A stretch of DNA of 42,146 nt, from NCBI GenBank assembly GCA_012034655.1, contig JAAUOZ010000028.1, positions 1 to 42,146 of the forward strand, read 5' to 3'. Shown one piece after another: positions 37,200 to 42,146 of the stretch. Position numbers and translations under genes: made by a program. The stretch's first letter is position 1; every line of letters starts with the position of its first letter. The DNA comes from Leptolyngbyaceae cyanobacterium CSU_1_3 (GTDB lineage: Bacteria > Cyanobacteriota > Cyanobacteriia > Leptolyngbyales > Leptolyngbyaceae). The notes under the pieces were generated by a model. The model did not search any database and was not told where the DNA came from. It worked only from the letters and a program-made list of their open reading frames with translations.

Positions 37200-39946
37200 A
37201 TGATTTTATCTTTAGCGGATTGCCAACGGAGCGATCGCGCTTACGACATTCTGCGATCGCAATACCATCCGCTTGATCCGATTTTTTCACCCAAAACGAT
37301 CGCTGTTATTGGTGCAACTGAGCGAGAAGGCAGTGTCGGACGAACGGTTCTTTGGAACTTGATGAGCCATCCCTTTGGGGGCACGATTTTTCCAGTGAAT
37401 CCGCAGCGATCGAGCGTTTTGGGGATCAAAGCTTATCCGACGATCGCCGATGTGCCCGAACCCGTTGATCTCGCGATTATTGCGACTCCTGCTCTGACAG
37501 TTCCTGATCTGATTGGGGCTTGTGTGGATGCGGGCGTGAAGGGGGCGATTGTTCTGTCGGCTGGTTTTCGGGAAGTTGGGCCGGTTGGCGTTGACCTCGA
37601 ACAGCAAATTCTCACCCATCTCAACCGCAGTCATCTGAGGCTAATCGGCCCAAACTGTTTGGGGATCATGAATCCGCAGATTGGGCTGAATGCTACGTTT
37701 GCCAGTGCGATCGCACAGCCTGGAACGGTTGGTTTTATTAGCCAGAGTGGTGCTTTGTGTAGCGCGATTCTCGACTGGAGCTTTCACGAAAATGTAGGCT
37801 TTAGTTCGTTTATCTCGATCGGCTCAATGCTGGATGTGGGTTGGGGCGACTTGATCTACTACCTGGGAGACGATCCCCATACTGAAAGCATTGTGATCTA
37901 CATGGAATCGATCGGAGATGCCCGATCCTTTCTTTCAGCCGCCAGAGAAGTTGCCCTCACAAAACCGATTATTCTGATCAAAGCAGGGCGCACTACCGCA
38001 GCGGCTCAAGCAGCAACCTCTCACACAGGAGCCTTAGCGGGCAGTGATGCCGTGTTTGATGCGGCGCTCCGGCGCTGTGGAGTCTTGCGAGTTGAGAGTA
38101 TTTCTGACCTGTTTGACATGGCAGAAGTCTTAGCCAAGCAGCCTCGCCCCAAAGGATCACGCCTGACGATGATCACCAATGCTGGCGGCCCTGGAGTCCT
38201 GGCTACGGATGCTCTGGTTGCGAATGGTGGCACTTTAGCAGACCTATCGCCAGAGACACTGGAAAAGCTCAATCAGCACCTTCCGCCTCATTGGAGCCAT
38301 CACAACCCGATCGACATTCTAGGGGATGCTGATCCCGATCGCTATGCCAAAGTTCTAGAAGTGGCGGCAACTGATCCCAATAGTGATGGGCTACTGGTGA
38401 TTTTGACTCCTCAAGCGATGACCAATCCGACTCAAACTGCCCAACGATTGCAGCACTACTCTCAGCTAGGAAAGCCCATTTTAGCAAGCTGGATGGGTAA
38501 CTCAGAAGTCACCGCAGGCGCAGACTTGCTCAACCAGGCAAACATTCCGACCTTTGCCTATCCTGATACGGCGGCGCGATTGTTTAACTACATGTGGCGG
38601 TATAGCTACAATCTCAAAGGCATCTATGAAACCCCCACGCTGGCAGAAGCCGAAACCGTCGATCGCTCCCTCCTCGAATCCATTATTCACTCCACAAAAG
38701 CCGCCGGACGCACGCTGCTGACTGAATTTGAATCCAAGCAAGTACTGGCTGCCTATGGCATTCCCACCGTCGAAACCTATGTTGCTCAGAGCGTGGACGA
38801 TGCGATCGAACTGGCTGACAAAATCGGATATCCGGTTGTCCTCAAACTCTATTCAGAAACGATTACCCACAAGACTGATGTGGGAGGGGTGCAGTTAAAT
38901 CTGCTGAATGCAGACGCGGTTCGAGAGGCGTATGGCACGATCGCTGCGACGGTTCTACAGTGTACTCAAGATGCCAACGCATTTCTGGGCGTGACGGTTC
39001 AACCGATGATTCAGTGCGATGGCTACGAACTGATTGTTGGTAGTAGTTTAGATCCGCAGTTTGGTTCAGTGATGCTGTTTGGTTCAGGGGGACAATTGGT
39101 AGAAGTTTACCAAGATCGGGCGATCGCACTACCCCCTCTCAATACCACCTTAGCTCGACGCATGATGGAGCAAACCCACATCTACTCAGCCCTACAAGGC
39201 GTTCGGGGACGCGAGGCGATCGACCTAGTTGCTCTCGAAAAGCTGCTGGTGCGGTTTAGTCAATTAGTGGTTGAGCAACGATGGATTAAGGAAATTGAGA
39301 TTAATCCTCTGTTAGCGTCTACCAATGTGCCCGCTCTGATTGCTCTGGATGCTCGGATTGTTCTCCATGATCCGGCTGCGACAGAAGCCGAGCTTCCTCC
39401 CTTAGCGGTTCGTCCCTACCCCAGTCAGTTCACCTGGCATTGCACCTTACCCAACAACACTGAGGTCACCATTCGCCCAATTCGTCCCGAAGATGAACCG
39501 ATGCTCATTCGGTTTCACAAAACGCTGTCAGAAGAGAGTGTGTATTTCCGCTATTTTCACTTGATTGGACTCAAGCATCGCATTGCTCATGAACGCCTGA
39601 CCCGCCTATGCTTTATTGATTACGATCGCGAACTAGCGCTAGTAGCTGAGTTTAACGATTCCCAAAGCGGATTGCCCCAATTATGGCAGTCGCGCGGCTT
39701 AGTAAACTTCACGGAACGCACGAAGCAGAGTTTGGCATGATTGTCAGCGATCGCTATCAGGGCCAGGGATTGGGTACGAGGCTACTCGACTGTTTGCTGA
39801 CAGTGGGACGACAGGAGCATCTCGATCACATCAGCGCTGAAATTCTTTGTGAAAACAGAGCGATGCAGCGAGTGTGTGAAAAAGTAGGCTTTCAGCTTCA
39901 CCGAACCTCGGAAGCGGATGTGTTAAAGGCAGCGATCGTGCTCTAA
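37200..39946 (+). CDS. ADP-forming acetate--CoA ligase / GNAT fusion (frame broken once)
   Basis: A fused acyl-CoA synthetase (NDP-forming) of about 915 residues. Order: CoA-binding ([17 protein letters not shown]), ligase domain with the possible phospho-His region in [16 protein letters not shown]-grasp ([20 protein letters not shown]) and a C-terminal GNAT acetyltransferase domain with GQGLGTRLL. Near 39683 CAATTATGGCAG loses frame; one more A (CAATTAATGGCA) joins to [17 protein letters not shown]. It could make acetate plus ATP from acetyl-CoA, or act like the Pat/YfiQ lysine acetyltransferases of similar architecture; sequence alone does not decide. ATG 37200 has AAGGA upstream, 13 bases after adhE. 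Confidence 0.88.
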
Positions 39947-40108
39947 CTAACCGTCAGTTTGATGAAGATTTTTCGCCTTGTTGTTTTTTGTTGTTGGTGT
40001 CTTCTGTCCTCCAATTCCCATTCTTAGGACTTTAAAGCGAGGACTCCGGCCCAATGCAAATTCTGTATGCCAGTCTTCAGTTTTATTACACAGGCAATTG
40101 TCTGGGTT

Positions 40109-40133
40109 CATTTTCGTAGTGCATTTTCGTAGT
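40109..40133 (+). repeat. Short tandem duplication before xfp
   Basis: CATTTTCGTAGT occurs twice (40109-40120 and 40122-40133), with a 13-base period, just upstream of the xfp ribosome-binding site. Confidence 0.6.
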
Positions 40134-40157
40134 TCACTTTTTGAGGAGTAATAAGTC

Positions 40158-42044
40158 ATGGTAGCTATCCCTAGCAGACCGACTATCGAACAGTCCATTA
40201 GTGCTTATGGTGAAGCCCGATCGACGGTTAAAGGCGCACCCCTGAGCCAGGAAGAAGTCCGCAAAATTCACGCCTTTTGGCAAGCCTGCAACTATCTAGC
40301 AGTCGGCATGATTTATCTGCGAGACAATCCCCTACTCAAAGCACCTCTGAAGCCCGAACAGATCAAGAATCGTCTATTAGGTCACTGGGGTTCTAGTCCA
40401 GGTCTGAGTTTTATCTACACCCACTGCAACCGTCTGATCAAAAAATACGATCTGAACATGATCTATTTGGCAGGCCCAGGACATGGTGCGCCGGGTGTTC
40501 TCGCTCCCATCTATTTAGAAGGAACTTACTCAGAAGTTTTTCCTGACAAAAGCGAAGATGCCGAAGGACTCTTGAGCTTCTTCAAACAGTTCTCTTTTCC
40601 CGGCGGAATTGGGAGCCACTGTACACCCGAAACCCCCGGCTCAGTTCACGAAGGAGGCGAACTAGGTTACAGTCTTTCCCATGCTTATGGAACCGTGTTT
40701 GACAATCCCGATCTGATCAGCGTCGTGGTTGTCGGGGATGGAGAATCAGAAACTGGCCCGTTAGCAACAGCATGGCACTCGAATAAATTTATCAATCCCA
40801 CTCGTGATGGCGCAGTGTTGCCCATTCTGCACTTAAACGGGTACAAAATCAACAACCCTACGATTCTCTCTCGTGTTAGTCATGAAGAAATCGAAGACCT
40901 GTTTCGAGGGTATGGATATAAGCCCTACTTTGTCGAAGGGAATGATGTAGAAACCATGCACCAGGCAATGGCGGCGACTTTAGAACAGTGTGTCCAGGAG
41001 ATTCGATCAATTCAACAACAGGCTCGAAGCAGCGATGTGGCCATTCGTCCTCGCTTTCCTATGATTGTTTTACGAACTCCCAAAGGCTGGACAGGCCCAG
41101 CAGAAGTCGATGGACATAAAGTAGAAGGATTTTGGCGATCGCATCAAGTGCCATTGTCTGGAATGCACAAAAATCCTGAGCATCTTCAGCAACTCGAAGC
41201 CTGGATGAGAAGCTACAAGCCAGAAGAACTCTTTGACGAAACGGGTAAACTCCTTCCCGAACTCAGAGACATGGCTCCCACAGGCGATCGTCGGATGAGT
41301 GCCAATCCTCACGCCAATGGTGGAGTTTTGCGGCGATCGCTCAAGATGCCTAACTTTCGTCACTATGGCACTGATATCGGCAGTCCTGGGCAACTTGAGG
41401 CCGAAAATACAAAGCCATTAGGAGTCTTTTTACGGGACATCATGAAGATGAACCCGACAAACTTCCGCGTCTTTGGCCCAGATGAAACGACTTCAAATAA
41501 GCTGAATGCAGTTTACGAAGTCAGTAAGAAATTTTGGATTGCAGACTACTTGCCCGAAGATCAAGACGGCGGTGAACTGTCTCCCGATGGTCGAGTCATG
41601 GAAATGCTGAGTGAACATACCTTAGAAGGTTGGCTCGAAGGCTATCTACTAACCGGACGGCATGGATTTTTCTCAACCTATGAGGCGTTCGTCCATGTGA
41701 TCGATTCTATGTTTAATCAACATGCAAAATGGTTAGAAATCTGCAATCATTTGCCCTGGCGTGAAGCGATCGCATCTCTCAATCTTCTGATTACCTCTAC
41801 TGTGTGGCGACAAGATCACAATGGGTTCACTCACCAAGATCCGGGTTTTCTAGATTTGGTGGTCAATAAGAGTCCATCTGTGACTCGAATTTATCTACCG
41901 CCGGATGTCAATTCTCTCTTATCGGTGGCTGACCACTGTTTGCGGAGTACAAACTACATCAACGTTATTGTCTGTGACAAACAACTTCATTTCCAATATC
42001 TGGATATGGAGTCCGCCATTATACTCACTACGGCTAGAAAATAG
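40158..42044 (+). CDS. xfp: Phosphoketolase, 3' end lost to an insertion
   Basis: Phosphoketolase splits xylulose-5-P or fructose-6-P to acetyl-P. The thiamine diphosphate motif [19 protein letters not shown] is near residue 195, and the family start ([17 protein letters not shown], then [15 protein letters not shown]) is intact. The match runs to QYLDMESAI near 42020, then switches to unrelated codons and a stop at 42044. Only about 621 of some 800 residues remain; the C-terminal domain is missing. A following sequence that looks like an IS630 insert explains the loss. A GAGGAG ribosome-binding site precedes ATG 40158. Confidence 0.9.
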   Translation: MVAIPSRPTIEQSISAYGEARSTVKGAPLSQEEVRKIHAFWQACNYLAVGMIYLRDNPLLKAPLKPEQIKNRLLGHWGSSPGLSFIYTHCNRLIKKYDLNMIYLAGPGHGAPGVLAPIYLEGTYSEVFPDKSEDAEGLLSFFKQFSFPGGIGSHCTPETPGSVHEGGELGYSLSHAYGTVFDNPDLISVVVVGDGESETGPLATAWHSNKFINPTRDGAVLPILHLNGYKINNPTILSRVSHEEIEDLFRGYGYKPYFVEGNDVETMHQAMAATLEQCVQEIRSIQQQARSSDVAIRPRFPMIVLRTPKGWTGPAEVDGHKVEGFWRSHQVPLSGMHKNPEHLQQLEAWMRSYKPEELFDETGKLLPELRDMAPTGDRRMSANPHANGGVLRRSLKMPNFRHYGTDIGSPGQLEAENTKPLGVFLRDIMKMNPTNFRVFGPDETTSNKLNAVYEVSKKFWIADYLPEDQDGGELSPDGRVMEMLSEHTLEGWLEGYLLTGRHGFFSTYEAFVHVIDSMFNQHAKWLEICNHLPWREAIASLNLLITSTVWRQDHNGFTHQDPGFLDLVVNKSPSVTRIYLPPDVNSLLSVADHCLRSTNYINVIVCDKQLHFQYLDMESAIILTTARK

Positions 42045-42146
42045 ACTTTTCGAGCATTCTTCTGCCATCAACGGTACAATCTGAGTCCTGTTCATGAGTT
42101 AGAGCATGGAGGAGAGGGAGATGATTCGGATCGACTTCACACCCGA
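42022..42146 (+). mobile_element. IS630-family insertion (left end, runs off window)
   Basis: The xfp match stops at a TA dinucleotide (42022-42023), the target of IS630/Tc1-type elements. The rest of the window is unlike any phosphoketolase gene and leads to a transposase start. Only the left ~125 bases are in the window, so the terminal repeats and the TA duplication cannot be compared. Confidence 0.5.
42121..42146 (+). CDS. IS630-family transposase, N-terminal 8 codons
   Basis: MIRIDFTP begins at ATG 42121 after GGAGGAGAGGGAG. This opening matches a common cyanobacterial IS630 transposase family, from memory. An in-frame ATG at 42106 would add five residues. The gene continues past the window, so the call depends on very little sequence. 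Confidence 0.5.

Overview
The window is chromosomal DNA from a cyanobacterium, most likely a filamentous non-heterocystous diazotroph of the Leptolyngbya type. The evidence is the cyanobacterial nif order (nifP | nifB-fdxN-nifS-nifU-nifH-nifD-nifK ... nifE-nifN-nifX ... nifW-hesA-hesB-fdxH), the abundance of the HIP1 octamer GCGATCGC and its relatives, and cyanobacteria-restricted families (DUF2949, DpsA-type Dps, CCE_0567 family). The genus is an inference; no rRNA gene is present.

Layout. (1) 1-2.0 kb: a class I lysyl-tRNA synthetase on the minus strand. (2) 2.0-7.0 kb: an accessory zone with an ABC-transporter tail, a RelE-like toxin remnant, a frameshifted alpha/beta hydrolase, an AT-rich membrane/TPR gene, a broken orphan gene and a structured GC-rich segment that may be a tRNA-like or group II intron relic. 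(3) 7.0-11.3 kb, minus strand: a 2Fe-2S ferredoxin-like protein, nifT, nifZ, nifV, a DUF2949 protein, Dps, a small nif-associated protein and nifP. (4) 11.3-12.5 kb: a gene-free divergent region holding an inverted-repeat-bounded element. (5) 12.5-30.2 kb, plus strand: nifB, fdxN, nifS, nifU, nifH, nifD, nifK, a Mo-nitrogenase C-terminal-family protein, nifE, nifN, nifX, the NifX-associated gene, the CCE_0567 gene, nifW, hesA, hesB, fdxH, feoA, a NafY-like gene, an unknown gene, fdxB and a methyltransferase. (6) 30.3-30.5 kb, minus strand: a molbindin (Mop). (7) 31.3-42.1 kb, plus strand: pflB, pflA, adhE, an ADP-forming acetyl-CoA synthetase/GNAT fusion and phosphoketolase (xfp). An IS630-type insertion cuts xfp at the right edge.

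How the parts fit together. nifB/nifE/nifN/nifX/NafY and nifV (homocitrate) build FeMo-co. nifU/nifS/hesB/hesA and the cysteine route (nifP) supply Fe-S clusters. nifZ/nifT/nifW and the small proteins mature or protect the enzyme. fdxH/fdxN/fdxB carry electrons. FeoA, Dps and Mop handle iron and molybdenum. The adjoining fermentation block (pyruvate formate-lyase and its activase, AdhE, acetyl-CoA synthetase, phosphoketolase) is oxygen-sensitive and would serve the same micro-oxic or dark state that lets a non-heterocystous cyanobacterium fix nitrogen. That link is inference from position.

Quality caveat. Seven otherwise conserved or coherent reading frames, including nifH, nifE and pflB, are each broken by one missing base, each explained by shortening a run of identical bases. 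This looks more like homopolymer sequencing error than gene decay, so I annotate the full-length genes and mark each break.
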